Shown piece after piece: positions 52,190 through 61,670 of a stretch of DNA of 64,000 nt. Within the stretch, counting starts at the first letter, position 1. Each line of letters opens with the position of its first letter. Location: NCBI RefSeq assembly GCF_016918785.1, contig NZ_JAFFPT010000045.1, positions 62,001 through 126,000 on the forward strand, read 5' to 3'. A model generated the notes under the pieces. The model was not told the origin of the DNA. It made no database searches and worked only from the letters and a program-made list of their open reading frames with translations. The position numbers were made by a program, and so were the translations under genes. This DNA comes from Leptospira ainazelensis. Lineage in GTDB: Bacteria; Spirochaetota; Leptospiria; Leptospirales; Leptospiraceae.

Positions 52190-52678
52190 AAAAAGGGACG
52201 AGCTTGGTTCGCCTTTTTGAGGGCAGGCGAAGACGTCGGCTGCAAATTATTAGACGAAATCTTTGAATTGAAAGAAGTTTACTATTTATTTACGAAATAT
52301 TTTTCAGGCTTCGCGAACGGTGTTTAACTTATAAGACGACATCCGCTGAAAATCGTTTCGTAAATCAGGAGAAGAGTTTTGAAGGAAACTTACAAATGTG
52401 ACGGTTTAACGATTTTAAAGTAAATATGGATTCTTAATTTCGAATATATGTAAGAATCGATTGAATACGAGCGAACTCAGTCCCTAAATACGTTGGAATT
52501 GTTTAAAATTTAGGACCCGAGTCTGAAAAATCCGGTCGAATGAATATTCTATTCGAAGATTCAATCGAATTGCTGAAGACGTCGAATTCTCCCTTTGAAG
52601 TCGGCGTATAACAAAAGTTCTAAATTGAAGCTCGTTTTGAGACCTTTCCTTCAGACGAACTAAAAAAAGAGGTTCTAC
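52190..52678. other. Divergent spacer before RND pump gene
   Basis: A 489-base A+T-rich spacer between the divergent histidine kinase and RND genes. No gene and no remnant of a membrane-fusion protein is visible. A near-palindrome of 21 bases at 52536-52556 (TCGAAT, GAATATTC, T, ATTCGA) could be an operator for the efflux genes. AAAGAGG at 52666-52672 is the ribosome-binding site for the TTG start at 52679. Confidence 0.5.
52536..52556. promoter_or_regulatory. Palindrome upstream of RND operon
   Basis: TCGAAT and ATTCGA flank the self-complementary GAATATTC with a single extra T, giving a nearly perfect 21-base dyad about 120 bases before the RND start. It has the symmetry of a dimeric-repressor site; no regulator gene is adjacent to name its ligand. 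Confidence 0.4.
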
Positions 52679-55600
52679 TTGCTTTCCGAAGTATCGATAC
52701 GCAACCCGATTTTCTCGTGGATGATGATGGCCGCGATCATTCTTTTTGGATCGATCGGATTTTCAAGAATGGGTTTGTCCCAAATGCCCGACGTCGATTT
52801 TCCGGTAGTCAACGTTTCTCTTACTCTTGTCGGCGCAAATGCATCCGTAATGGAAACCGACGTTGTGGATCCGATCGAAGAAGTTTTGATGGCCGTGGAA
52901 GGAGTGACGGAAGTCCGTTCCGTATCGTCCGACGGCTCGGCTGCGATTACGGTCGAACTCGAACTCAGTAGAAATGTGGACGTCGCCGTTCAGGAGATTC
53001 AGACAAAACTCGCTCAGGTCTCGAATAAACTCCCCGAAAATATGGACCCGGCGGTGATCACAAAATCGAATCCCGACGATATCCCGATCATCTGGGTTTC
53101 TCTAACCGCAGTGGATAAAACCGAACAGGAGAAGATGCTCTTTGTGAAGGATTTTTTGAAAGATAAATTTCAAAAAATCTCCGGGGTAGGAGAAATCATT
53201 TTGGGAGGTTATGTCGATCGTACGATCAACGTATATCTGGATCCCGCTAAACTTACCCGCAATGAAATCGCAGTCGACGATATCGTTAATACTCTTAAAG
53301 AACAAAACTTAGAAGTTCCATCCGGTAAACTGGAGAATAGAACCAGTGAAATCAGTCTTCGGGCGGTGGGAGAGGTTCCGACTGCGGATCAGTTCGGCAC
53401 GATCCTGTTGAACTCGAGAAGCGGATCACCTTTGTTTCGATCGATTCGTCTCAAAGACATCGCGATCGTAGAAGACGGGTTAGGCGAAGTAAGAAGAATT
53501 TCGAGATTTAATGGAATTTCCGCAGTCGGTATCGGAATCAAAAAACTCAAAGGCGCCAACGCGGTTCAAGTCGGCGACCTCGTCAAGGCAAAGGTCAAAG
53601 AATTAAAACCGAAACTTCCGAAAGGTTATGATCTAACGATTTCAAACGATAACACCGGTTATATTCGGGACAGCGTAAACGAGCTGGAATTTACGCTTCT
53701 TTTTTCGGCGATTCTTACCGGATTTGTCTGCCGTCTTTTTTTAGGAAATTGGAAGAGTACAGGAAACGTTCTTCTCGCCATTCCAACGTCCGTGATCGGA
53801 ACTTTTTTATTCTTATACTTCGCCGGTTTTACTATCAACACGTTTACGATGCTCGGTCTTTCCTTGGCCACCGGGATCGTCGTCGACGACGCGATTATGG
53901 TTTTGGAAAATATTACGCGACATCGTGAAATGGGAAAATCCTGGTTTGTCGCGTCATTGGAAGGGGCGTCGGAAATCCGTTTTGCCGCCCTGGCCGCGAC
54001 GTTAGCCGTCGTTGCTATTTTTCTTCCGGTCGCATTTATGAAGGGAATTATAGGAAGATACTTTTTGGAATTCGGCGTCACGATTTCAGTGGCCGTTCTT
54101 CTTTCTCTTTTCGAAGCGTTGAGTTTTACGCCGATGCGTTCTTCCCTGTATTCCGAAGATAAGAAGAATCGGGAATCGAAACCTTTTAGTTATAATCTTT
54201 TTTCCGTAAACTCAAAAGAAAAATGGAATCTATGGATCGATCGAATTTCTTTTTTTAAGAAGATGGATCCGCAGATCGAAAAATTCTTAGATTACAGCGT
54301 TAGGGTTTACGCGAGATCCATCGACTTCGTATTAAAACATCCAAAGACGGTGGTCTACGGATCGACGGTTTTGTTTTTAGCGTCCCTCGGTTTGTTCTTT
54401 CTTTTGAAAAAAGAATTCATTCCTCCTCAAGACATGGGTCGTTTTATCATCAGGGCTCGTTTGCCTTTGGGTTCTTCTTTGCAGAGAACCGACGATACGA
54501 TGAGAAAAGTGGAACAATATCTGATCGGTCGCAAAGAGATCGAAAAGTATATGTCCAATATCGGCGGTTTCGGCGGAACTGAATCCAATACCGGAATGTT
54601 TTTTGTGACGATGAAAGAGATGGGGCATCGACCCAAAAATTCAAAAACGGGAAGGGAAATCGCTCAGTCCGCTTTGTTCGGAATTCTTCGCAAAGATTTG
54701 AAAGAACTCGTACCCGAAGCGACGTTTTCGGTTCAAGATCTTTCACAGAGGGGATTCTCCGCCGGAAGAGGTTATCCCGTCGAACTCGTGTTAACCGGGC
54801 CGGACTGGAAAAAGTTGTCCGGATATTCAGTTCAGATTTTGGATCGTTTGAAAGAAAGTAAAACCGTCCTGGACGTGGATACTGATTACGTAGCCGGTCA
54901 AAAAGAACTCAGGCTTGTCACCAATCGAGAAGCCGCGGCCCTTCGAGGGGTAAGCATGGCTAACGTAGGAAACACCGTAGGAACTTTGATGGGCGGAAAA
55001 AACGTAAGCCGGTTTACCGAAAACGGAAGAAGTTACGACGTAAGGGTAAAAATTCAAAAAGACAAAGGTGAATCGGTTTCAGCCATTTCCGATATCGGAG
55101 TTAGAAACACTTACGGAGAATTCGTAAAACTGAAAGAGGTTTTGAGCATTCAAGAGAAAGAGGCGTTAAAGACGATCACTCGTATCAACAGAGAAAGGGC
55201 GATTCGAGTTTTTGGAAATCCAGCGCCTGCGCTTGGACAAAACGCGTCCACTGAAAAAGCTCTCGAGATCGCAAGGGAGATTCTTCCCGACGGATATTCA
55301 GTTTCCGTGACGGGTTCCGCGAAAACCGCAAAAGAATCCGGAAACAGTCTTACACTCGCGCTTTTATTCGGAATTCTACTTTCGTATATGATTCTTGCGA
55401 GTCAGTTTAACAGCTTAAAACAACCGCTTTATATTCTTCTTGCGATGCCTTTTAGTTTTACCGGTGCGTTAGTCGCTCTTTATGTATTCGGCCAGTCTTT
55501 TAATATGTACAGTTTTATCGGACTCATTCTTCTTCTGGGTTTGGTGAAGAAGAATTCTATTCTTCTCGTCGAGTTTGTAAATCAAGTTCGTTCGGAGGGA

Positions 55601-55894
55601 AAAAGTATCAAAGAAGCGATTCAAGAAGGTTGTCCGATCCGTTTGCGACCGGTGCTCATGACTTCTTTCAGCTCGATCGCCGCCGCAATTCCACCGGCGT
55701 TGGCGCTTGGTCCGGGCGCGGAAACCCGGATTCCGATGGCGATTACGATTTTGGGAGGAATGACTCTTTCCACTCTCGTAACGTTACTCGTCGTTCCCGC
55801 CGCCTACTACTTGGGCGAGAAAGAAAAAGAATCCGAGAAGAATATCCTTCTTTTTCCGGAACCGACCCTGAAGAATAAAAAAACAAAAAGATGA
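52679..55894 (+). CDS. RND-family efflux pump inner-membrane transporter
   Basis: A 1071-residue proton-driven pump of the AcrB/MexF (HAE-1) type. N-terminal SIRNPIFSWMMMAAIILFGSIGF, large periplasmic loops after spans 1 and 7, and 12 spans. The proton-relay pair is Asp403-Asp404 in ATGIVVDDAIMVLENI (span 4); the second half repeats the pattern with LLGLVKKNSILLVEFVN (span 10). Translation starts at TTG with AAAGAGG six bases before it. The outer-membrane lipoprotein gene follows with a four-base overlap (ATGA). The periplasmic adaptor usually encoded upstream is missing. Substrates could be drugs, detergents or lipids. Confidence 0.94.
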   Translation: MLSEVSIRNPIFSWMMMAAIILFGSIGFSRMGLSQMPDVDFPVVNVSLTLVGANASVMETDVVDPIEEVLMAVEGVTEVRSVSSDGSAAITVELELSRNVDVAVQEIQTKLAQVSNKLPENMDPAVITKSNPDDIPIIWVSLTAVDKTEQEKMLFVKDFLKDKFQKISGVGEIILGGYVDRTINVYLDPAKLTRNEIAVDDIVNTLKEQNLEVPSGKLENRTSEISLRAVGEVPTADQFGTILLNSRSGSPLFRSIRLKDIAIVEDGLGEVRRISRFNGISAVGIGIKKLKGANAVQVGDLVKAKVKELKPKLPKGYDLTISNDNTGYIRDSVNELEFTLLFSAILTGFVCRLFLGNWKSTGNVLLAIPTSVIGTFLFLYFAGFTINTFTMLGLSLATGIVVDDAIMVLENITRHREMGKSWFVASLEGASEIRFAALAATLAVVAIFLPVAFMKGIIGRYFLEFGVTISVAVLLSLFEALSFTPMRSSLYSEDKKNRESKPFSYNLFSVNSKEKWNLWIDRISFFKKMDPQIEKFLDYSVRVYARSIDFVLKHPKTVVYGSTVLFLASLGLFFLLKKEFIPPQDMGRFIIRARLPLGSSLQRTDDTMRKVEQYLIGRKEIEKYMSNIGGFGGTESNTGMFFVTMKEMGHRPKNSKTGREIAQSALFGILRKDLKELVPEATFSVQDLSQRGFSAGRGYPVELVLTGPDWKKLSGYSVQILDRLKESKTVLDVDTDYVAGQKELRLVTNREAAALRGVSMANVGNTVGTLMGGKNVSRFTENGRSYDVRVKIQKDKGESVSAISDIGVRNTYGEFVKLKEVLSIQEKEALKTITRINRERAIRVFGNPAPALGQNASTEKALEIAREILPDGYSVSVTGSAKTAKESGNSLTLALLFGILLSYMILASQFNSLKQPLYILLAMPFSFTGALVALYVFGQSFNMYSFIGLILLLGLVKKNSILLVEFVNQVRSEGKSIKEAIQEGCPIRLRPVLMTSFSSIAAAIPPALALGPGAETRIPMAITILGGMTLSTLVTLLVVPAAYYLGEKEKESEKNILLFPEPTLKNKKTKR

Positions 55895-57342
55895 ATCGAA
55901 AAGAAATTAGAAAAAAATATTTTCTTCCTTTTGCAATTTGTATTCTGTCTTTGATCGCAAATTGTACCGACGACTCCGCGATTCGAACAAACGACGGAAT
56001 TGTGGAACCTCGATTGGAAGAAGTGACCGGGATCACAACGGAAACGATCCGAAGGATAACGCCGGAACAGGAACTGAGCATTGATGACTTGTATGCGTTT
56101 GCCGTCGAAAGAACGGAGCGAATCGCGTTAAAAGAAGAAGCGATTCAACAGGCCGATTCCCAAAAGATGGCGGCATTCGCGTCTTTTTTCCCGTCCTTGT
56201 CCTTGGTTTACAATAAATTCTACAGAGTTCCGGGGCCGAATTCTCAATTCAATCCGTTTTACGCGGAACCAAGCCCTTACAGCGGTACTTCTTCCAGCAG
56301 TCTGCCGCCGACGGTCGGACCTGGAACTAGACTTCTACTTTCGATTCCGATCTTAAACGGCGTAAGTCAGTATACGACCTACAAGGCGGCGGGGGCGCTC
56401 ACAAAGGTAAGAATGAACGAAGCTCGTTACGAATCCGGACGGCTTTATCTGGAAATTGCACAAGCATATTATAATGTTCTTCAGTTAAAGGAAATCATTC
56501 TTCTGGAGGAAAAGAAAACGGATCTTGTCAGAAAGACGATTCAGGAAAGAAAAAGACTTTTTTCTTTGGGAAGAATCACAAGAGGAGATTTGAGCGGGGC
56601 AGAAGCGGATTTTTCGAGATCGGAAGCTTCTCTGGAAGACTTTCGATATCAACTCAAACAAAGCGAAATGGCTTTGGAAAGTCTTATCGGCGCCGGAGAA
56701 GGAGGGATGCGGCTTGCGATCCCGAAGGAGACGATTTCGCTTCCTCAAACTCTTCTTCCGGAAGAAAGAATCGCAAGACGATACGACGTCGTCGCGGCTA
56801 AAGAAAATCTGAAGATGGCGGAACTGAATCTTAAAAAAGCCTGGGGCGGGCATCTTCCTTCCGTAACGTTAAACAACTATTATACGATCCCCGAACACAA
56901 TACGACTCCGAATAAGGACATAACGATGCAGCTTTCGATCAACGTCCCGCTTTTGTCGGCGGGAACGATCACCGCAGGGGTCAAACAAGCCGAGTCGGCG
57001 GTCAGACAGGCTGAACTGCAATTGTCCCAGGCGAAAAGAATCGCCACGGATGAAATTAGAAAAGCCTATGAAAGTTCTTTGAATTCTGCACGTTTGTTGG
57101 GTTTATATTCTAAGGCTCGAAATTCCGCGGAAGCGAATCTGAGCAGTCATAGGAGGGGCTTTAGTTTCAAATCGACTTCTCGTCTCGAGTTGCTCGTTTC
57201 GGAAACTTCTTTTTTGGATTCTGAAATCGCATACAGAAAGGCCTACTATCAACATTCGCTGAATACGATTTGGTACGGAGTCGCGATCGGAGAACTCCCG
57301 AAATTAAAAAAATCGAGGGAAGAGGATAAGACCGGGGGTTAG
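55891..57342 (+). CDS. TolC-family outer-membrane efflux lipoprotein
   Basis: A 483-residue outer-membrane channel protein. The N-terminal hydrophobic segment ends in SLIANC, a spirochaete-type lipobox, so the protein is probably lipid-anchored, as OprM is. Two OEP repeats follow (about 75-270 and 285-460), with long coiled helices such as YNVLQLKEIILLEEKKTDLVRKTIQERKRLFSLG and the second repeat NLKMAELNLKKAWGGHLPSV. It forms the exit duct for the RND pump encoded directly upstream, overlapping its stop by four bases (ATGA), which implies translational coupling. The C-terminus is charged. Confidence 0.92.
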   Translation: MNRKEIRKKYFLPFAICILSLIANCTDDSAIRTNDGIVEPRLEEVTGITTETIRRITPEQELSIDDLYAFAVERTERIALKEEAIQQADSQKMAAFASFFPSLSLVYNKFYRVPGPNSQFNPFYAEPSPYSGTSSSSLPPTVGPGTRLLLSIPILNGVSQYTTYKAAGALTKVRMNEARYESGRLYLEIAQAYYNVLQLKEIILLEEKKTDLVRKTIQERKRLFSLGRITRGDLSGAEADFSRSEASLEDFRYQLKQSEMALESLIGAGEGGMRLAIPKETISLPQTLLPEERIARRYDVVAAKENLKMAELNLKKAWGGHLPSVTLNNYYTIPEHNTTPNKDITMQLSINVPLLSAGTITAGVKQAESAVRQAELQLSQAKRIATDEIRKAYESSLNSARLLGLYSKARNSAEANLSSHRRGFSFKSTSRLELLVSETSFLDSEIAYRKAYYQHSLNTIWYGVAIGELPKLKKSREEDKTGG

Positions 57343-57356
57343 TTTCTTTTGTACGC

Positions 57357-57403
57357 TTGACATCTCCTCTCAAAGGTTTTAACTATTCAGCATACTTGAG
57401 AGG
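57357..57403 (+). promoter_or_regulatory. Promoter element and inverted repeat before acyl-CoA dehydrogenase
   Basis: A perfect TTGACA (57357-57362) follows the TolC-like gene stop. CCTCTCAA (57366-57373) and TTGAGAGG (57396-57403) form a perfect 8-base inverted repeat with a 22-base loop; its right arm contains the AGAGG that would serve as ribosome-binding site for the ATG at 57415. It may be an operator at the promoter or an RNA hairpin that hides the ribosome site. No good -10 box is visible. Confidence 0.5.
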
Positions 57404-57414
57404 TAAGAATCCCC

Positions 57415-59175
57415 ATGATCATCAGTAATTACTTTCAGGACAACGAAGATCTCAAACTCGTATTTGATGAGTTGATCGACTGGGATGAAATTGTCCACGC
57501 ATTCGAGCACAAGTTCGAAGACGCAGAAGAATACAAAAAGACCGGAAACGAACGATTAGCATACGCTCCATCCAACATCGAGGAAGCCAAGGAATATTAT
57601 AAGTCCGTATTGGACTCCTTAGGCGAAATCATGGGAGAATTTGTGGCTCCCAGAAGTAAGGAAATGGATCAGATCGGTCTCAAATACGAGAACGGCAAAG
57701 TGACATTCCCGAAGGCGCAGGAAGAATGTTATAACACTCTGAGAGACGCGGGTTTGATGCCGATATCCCTCAGCAGGAGATACGGTGGAATGGGACTTCC
57801 GGCGACGGTTCAATCCTTTATGTGTGAGATTTCAGCCCGCGCCGATGCGGCTTTCTGTCTCGCTTATGGAAACATCAACATCGTGGAAATTATGGAACGT
57901 TATGCGACACCGGAAATGTGCGAGAAATGGATTCCGGAAATCGCCGCTGGAAAATACAGCGCGGCCATGGCATTGACCGAACCGAACTACGGATCCGATC
58001 TTCCGAACGTCCAGACTAAAGCGGTTCAAGACACAAACGGAGTTTGGAGAATCACCGGAGCCAAACGTTTTATCACACACGCCTGCGGATACGTCAACGC
58101 ACCTTCCGTGATTCTTACGTTAGCGAGAACCGGAACTCCGGAAAGCGGCGCGAGAGGACTTTCTTTCTTTTTGGTAAAAGGAAGCGATGTGCACGTTGCA
58201 GGCGTAGAACACAAGATGGGGCTTCATTGTTCTCCGACTTGCGAAGTTGTATTCGAAAATTCTCCCGGAGAATTGATCGGAAAAACCGGATACGGTCTCG
58301 TGAAATATTCTATGGGAATGATGAACGCGGCGAGACTTACGATCGCGACTCAGTCTTTAGGAATTGCGAGCGCTGCCTATTTCGAAGCCAAAAAATACGC
58401 CTCCGAAAGAATTCAATTCGGAAAGCCGATCGAACAAATTCCGGCCGTGAAAAAAATGTTGGATCGTATGGAAAGAGAAGTGTTGGCGACGAGAGTTCTC
58501 ATCGCGGAAACAGGGAAGGCGATCGATCTCTATCACTGGCCGAAGGAACACATGATCAAAATCGACGGTAAAACGGAAAGAGACGCGAATCAGGACGAGA
58601 CGATTCGTCGTTGGGAAAAACTCGCGGATCTTTTTACTCCGCTCAGCAAATACTATGCATCGGAAGGATGTGTGTCGATCGCATCCGACGCGCTTCAGAT
58701 TCATGGTGGAAGCGGTTACACCGAAGACTACGACGTAGCAAGAATCTACAGAGACAGTAGAATCACGACGATCTACGAAGGCACCACACAACTTCAAGTT
58801 GTCGCAGCGATCGGAGGAGTTGTATCTGGAATGTCTCCGACCGGACATCTCAGACAATATGGAGAATCCGAACTGGCGAAATTCTCAGCATCGGAAGATC
58901 TCAAAAAAGTCTGGAACGATTTGGAGAATGCGGTTGCAGCATACAAATCGATTCAAGACGGAAACGTAAAAGATTCTTTGGCGTTTGAAGTTGTCGAAGT
59001 CGCTGCGAGATTTATCTGCGGAATGCTTTTGGAAAGATCTTTAAAAGCGTTGAGCGGAAAAGAACTCGATAAGAGAAAAGCGATTTCCCAAGCTTATAAC
59101 TTGGACAGTCTCGCAACTGCCAACGCGAATCTGTTCAAATTGGAAAGAGCTTCGAAACAAGCCGTACCGGCCTAA
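57415..59175 (+). CDS. Acyl-CoA dehydrogenase
   Basis: A 586-residue acyl-CoA dehydrogenase, paralogous along its full length to the one at 3573-5285. Landmarks: AMALTEPNYGSDL (FAD/substrate), AKRFITHACGYV, ERIQFGKPIEQIP, QIHGGSGYTEDYDVARIYRDSRITTIYEGTTQLQ. Here the catalytic-base position is the normal Glu455. As in the paralogue the N-terminus has an acidic extra region and the C-terminus an extra helical stretch, making both about 200 residues longer than ordinary members; this longer form recalls FadE5/ACAD-long types. FAD-dependent alpha-beta oxidation of an acyl-CoA, probably in beta-oxidation. Terminator hairpin follows. Confidence 0.93.
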   Translation: MIISNYFQDNEDLKLVFDELIDWDEIVHAFEHKFEDAEEYKKTGNERLAYAPSNIEEAKEYYKSVLDSLGEIMGEFVAPRSKEMDQIGLKYENGKVTFPKAQEECYNTLRDAGLMPISLSRRYGGMGLPATVQSFMCEISARADAAFCLAYGNINIVEIMERYATPEMCEKWIPEIAAGKYSAAMALTEPNYGSDLPNVQTKAVQDTNGVWRITGAKRFITHACGYVNAPSVILTLARTGTPESGARGLSFFLVKGSDVHVAGVEHKMGLHCSPTCEVVFENSPGELIGKTGYGLVKYSMGMMNAARLTIATQSLGIASAAYFEAKKYASERIQFGKPIEQIPAVKKMLDRMEREVLATRVLIAETGKAIDLYHWPKEHMIKIDGKTERDANQDETIRRWEKLADLFTPLSKYYASEGCVSIASDALQIHGGSGYTEDYDVARIYRDSRITTIYEGTTQLQVVAAIGGVVSGMSPTGHLRQYGESELAKFSASEDLKKVWNDLENAVAAYKSIQDGNVKDSLAFEVVEVAARFICGMLLERSLKALSGKELDKRKAISQAYNLDSLATANANLFKLERASKQAVPA

Positions 59176-59180
59176 CACAA

Positions 59181-59215
59181 AACGCTTCCGTCGGATTCGA
59201 ATCGGCGGAGGCGTT
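59181..59215. terminator. Bidirectional terminator between convergent genes
   Basis: AACGCTTCCGTCGGATTC pairs with GAATCGGCGGAGGCGTT (59181-59215), using a few G-U pairs and one bulge, around a tight ATTCGAAT centre. It begins six bases after the acyl-CoA dehydrogenase stop and lies 16 bases from the stop of the convergent thioesterase gene, so it can serve both. Confidence 0.62.
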
Positions 59216-59230
59216 CCTTAAAGAATAAAA

Positions 59231-59686
59231 TCAATCTCCGCTGTATTGACTTCCCACCACGGCTAAAGTGACGGTAGCTTTAGCGATATGTTTTTCACGA
59301 TTTTTATGAAGTGCATAAACGTCCGAATTGACTACGATCACAGTGGCTCCGTGATAGAAAACTTTCGATTCACAACGAAGGCGATTTCCGATTCCTGGTC
59401 TCAAAAGATTCACTTTAAATTCCAAAGTTAAAACGACTTGTTTGGCGCCGACTAACGTGCCAGCCGCACCTCCCGCGGAATGATCCGCAAGAGTGGAGAT
59501 TACTCCTGCATGAACATATCCGTTTTGTTGTAGATGTTTATCTTGGATGTCCACAAAAGTGCGCAACTCGCCTAATTCTATAGAATCGATCTGGATTTCC
59601 AGAAGTCGGATGAAGTTGGCTTTTTGGAATATATTTCGAACACGGTCCTTATAATTAGGATCTTTCGGTTTTACTTCTTTTCCCAT
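59231..59686 (-). CDS. PaaI-family hotdog thioesterase
   Basis: A 151-residue hotdog-fold protein. The active-site helix reads YVHAGVISTLADHSAGGAAGTLVGA (about 57-80), with His-Ala-Gly and Asp at the usual places, then VVLTLEFKVNLLRPGIGNRLRCESKVFYHGATVIVVNSDVYAL. It is expected to hydrolyse an acyl-CoA. It is convergent with the acyl-CoA dehydrogenase gene across a shared terminator and is transcribed alone. Together with the enzyme at 15914 it is the second PaaI-like protein of the window. Confidence 0.88.
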   Translation of the reverse strand: MGKEVKPKDPNYKDRVRNIFQKANFIRLLEIQIDSIELGELRTFVDIQDKHLQQNGYVHAGVISTLADHSAGGAAGTLVGAKQVVLTLEFKVNLLRPGIGNRLRCESKVFYHGATVIVVNSDVYALHKNREKHIAKATVTLAVVGSQYSGD

Positions 59687-60030
59687 GGAAACTCAGAATG
59701 AAAAAGAAAAATAGAAAATCAAATAATTTATCCGAGAGAAATAGTTTTATATAAAATTTTTACGGCCTCCGTTCTTTTCGGAGCTATGGTCCTTAAATTC
59801 TCATCTCGACCGATTCGTTATTTTGGGTTTTGGAAAGTGAATCTTCGATCAAAAGTCAACGAGACGAAAAAACGATTTTTATAGCGATAATCAAGTAGTT
59901 ACGAAAAATTTAAAGTTTAGAAAAGGATCTGTTTAAAGGAAGAGTTTTGTTCCAAAAAAGAAAAAACGACGTTATGGAGAAAATCGAAACTGGATAAATT
60001 TTCTCCATAACTAGATATATTCGTATATTA
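59687..60030. other. Spacer with terminator
   Basis: A 344-base spacer between two minus-strand genes. It holds the promoter region of the thioesterase gene and the hairpin at 59971-60011 described separately. A+T-rich; no gene supported. Confidence 0.5.
59971..60011 (-). terminator. Intrinsic terminator of the small secreted-protein gene
   Basis: GTTATGGAGAAAA (59971-59983) and TTTTCTCCATAAC (59999-60011) pair perfectly over 13 bases with a 15-base loop. Read on the minus strand the stem is followed by GTCGTTTTTTCTTTTTT, a classic U-tract, about 20 bases after the stop of the gene at 60031-60393. Confidence 0.8.
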
Positions 60031-60393
60031 TTATTTTCTTAAAGTCTCCGTGGCGCTTCCCGCGGCCCAAGTCCCTTCCAGGAGACGTCCGCCATTCTTC
60101 ACTTCGTAGATCACGGGGTCGGCTTGTCCCCAATCGACTGTAAGAGTACTTCCGTCCAAAGACCCCGTTCCCGTAAAAGTTTGTCCGGCTACGGTCCAAG
60201 TAAAAAGATATTCCCCGTTGGATTGAGTGATCGTCACCGATCCGCCGTACGAGGAACCGTCAGGGTTGGTTCCGGCCACTTTGTATTTGCCGCTGATAGA
60301 AGAAGGGTTGATTTGACCGATCTGCGCGCTCGCAGTTGAGATAAAACCGAACACAAAAGCAACGATGAAAAGCCTTGAAACGATTCGAAACAT
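60031..60393 (-). CDS. Small secreted beta-rich hypothetical protein
   Basis: A 120-residue protein with a clean signal peptide (SRLFIVAFVFGFISTASA, cut before QIG). The mature 97 residues are Gly/Thr/Ser-rich with regular beta patterning: ISGKYKVAGTNPDGSSYGGSVTITQSNGEYLFTWTVAGQTFTGTGSLDGSTLTVDWG. Similar short exported proteins of unknown role occur in several phyla. No Cys, so not a lipoprotein. AAGGAGAA precedes the ATG and a strong terminator follows the stop, making it a single-gene unit that may be well expressed. Confidence 0.75.
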   Translation of the reverse strand: MFRIVSRLFIVAFVFGFISTASAQIGQINPSSISGKYKVAGTNPDGSSYGGSVTITQSNGEYLFTWTVAGQTFTGTGSLDGSTLTVDWGQADPVIYEVKNGGRLLEGTWAAGSATETLRK

Positions 60394-60575
60394 TTTCGTT
60401 TTCTCCTTAAAGATAAAAGAGTAGAATAGTCTGTTTAGAATTTTAAAAAAGTCAATAAATTATTCAGAAAAAAATAGGCTACTTCGAAATTTCTATCGGT
60501 GGAAAGAATTCGATATGAAATTCCTAAATTCCACCGTTTGTTTTCTATAAAATGATTTGATAAGTATTTCGCTCT

Positions 60576-61670
60576 ATGAATGATGCCAAGGCCTGCCCGG
60601 TTTTCGAAAGAAACGAAGGTCATTATCCGGAAGGAGCTCCGAAAATTATGTTTGGAATGAACTATATACAATTCGATTCGATGACGCATGTCATTCTTTA
60701 TAAGAACGGTAAAGTTTCGAAAGAAGGAAGAGGACTTTCCTTTTTTTACTTTGCGCCCACGAGTTCGATTTCCGCTATTCCGCTGGGGAGTAACGATTTA
60801 CCGTTTATTTTTAACGAATCGACAAACGATTATCAGACGGTTTCGATTCAAGGACAAATCACTTATAAGATTTCCAACCCGAAGGCCTTATCCGAACTTT
60901 TGGATTTTACGGTCGATGCAAAGGGAACTTATAAGAAGAATGAAATCGAAAAACTCAATCAGAGAATCATCAATTACGCCCAGACATCCACTTCTTCTTA
61001 CATTCATGGAATCGGTTTGAAAGATTCGATTCGTTCCGCAAAAACGATCGAAACCCAAATTCTTCAAGGACTCCAATCTTCTTCCGCGATTTCCACTCTG
61101 GGGATCGAAATTCTAAACGTGAATATTCTCGCGATTCGCCCCAATCCTGAAATGGAGCGCGCCCTTGAAACCGAAACCCGAGAAAAGCTACAGCAAGAAG
61201 CGGATCAGGCGATCTACGAAAGAAGAAATTTCGCGGTGGAACAAGAACGTAAAATCAAGGAAAGCGAATTGAATACGGAGATTGCCGTAGAAGAGAAGAA
61301 AAAACAAATCTCCGAAAAGCAAATGGAAGCGAAGATCATGGAAGCGGACAACAAAAGAAAACTCCGAGAGATGCAGGTTCAAGCCGATATCGCAGTCGAA
61401 GAACAAAGAAAAAAATTCATCGATACAAAAACCGCCAACCAAAGAAAGGAAGCCGAGGCTCAAGGGTTTGTCACGGAAACTACCTTGAAACCTTTCCGCG
61501 ATATAGATTGGAGAACGTTAGTCGCATTGAATAACAATCCGGATCCGAGATTTAACATCGCTCTTGCCTTTAGACAACTGGCCGAAAACGCCGAAAAAAT
61601 CGGAAACCTCAACATCAGCCCCGATCTTTTAGAGAATCTTCTTCAGGAGAAAAAAGATTTTAAAAAATGA
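60576..61670 (+). CDS. SPFH/Band-7 domain protein
   Basis: A 364-residue protein of the SPFH (stomatin/prohibitin/flotillin) group. The SPFH fold spans about 30-215 (ISNPKALSELLDF, TLGIEILNVNILAIRPNPEMERALETETREKLQQEADQA), followed by a long charged coiled coil (about 200-305) rich in Glu, Lys and Arg, then a Gly-poor tail with FNIALAFRQLAENAEKIGNLNISPDLLENLL. Unlike most SPFH proteins it has no N-terminal membrane anchor. It overlaps the NAD-kinase-like gene by four bases (ATGA), so the two are co-translated and perhaps form one complex. Confidence 0.87.
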   Translation: MNDAKACPVFERNEGHYPEGAPKIMFGMNYIQFDSMTHVILYKNGKVSKEGRGLSFFYFAPTSSISAIPLGSNDLPFIFNESTNDYQTVSIQGQITYKISNPKALSELLDFTVDAKGTYKKNEIEKLNQRIINYAQTSTSSYIHGIGLKDSIRSAKTIETQILQGLQSSSAISTLGIEILNVNILAIRPNPEMERALETETREKLQQEADQAIYERRNFAVEQERKIKESELNTEIAVEEKKKQISEKQMEAKIMEADNKRKLREMQVQADIAVEEQRKKFIDTKTANQRKEAEAQGFVTETTLKPFRDIDWRTLVALNNNPDPRFNIALAFRQLAENAEKIGNLNISPDLLENLLQEKKDFKK

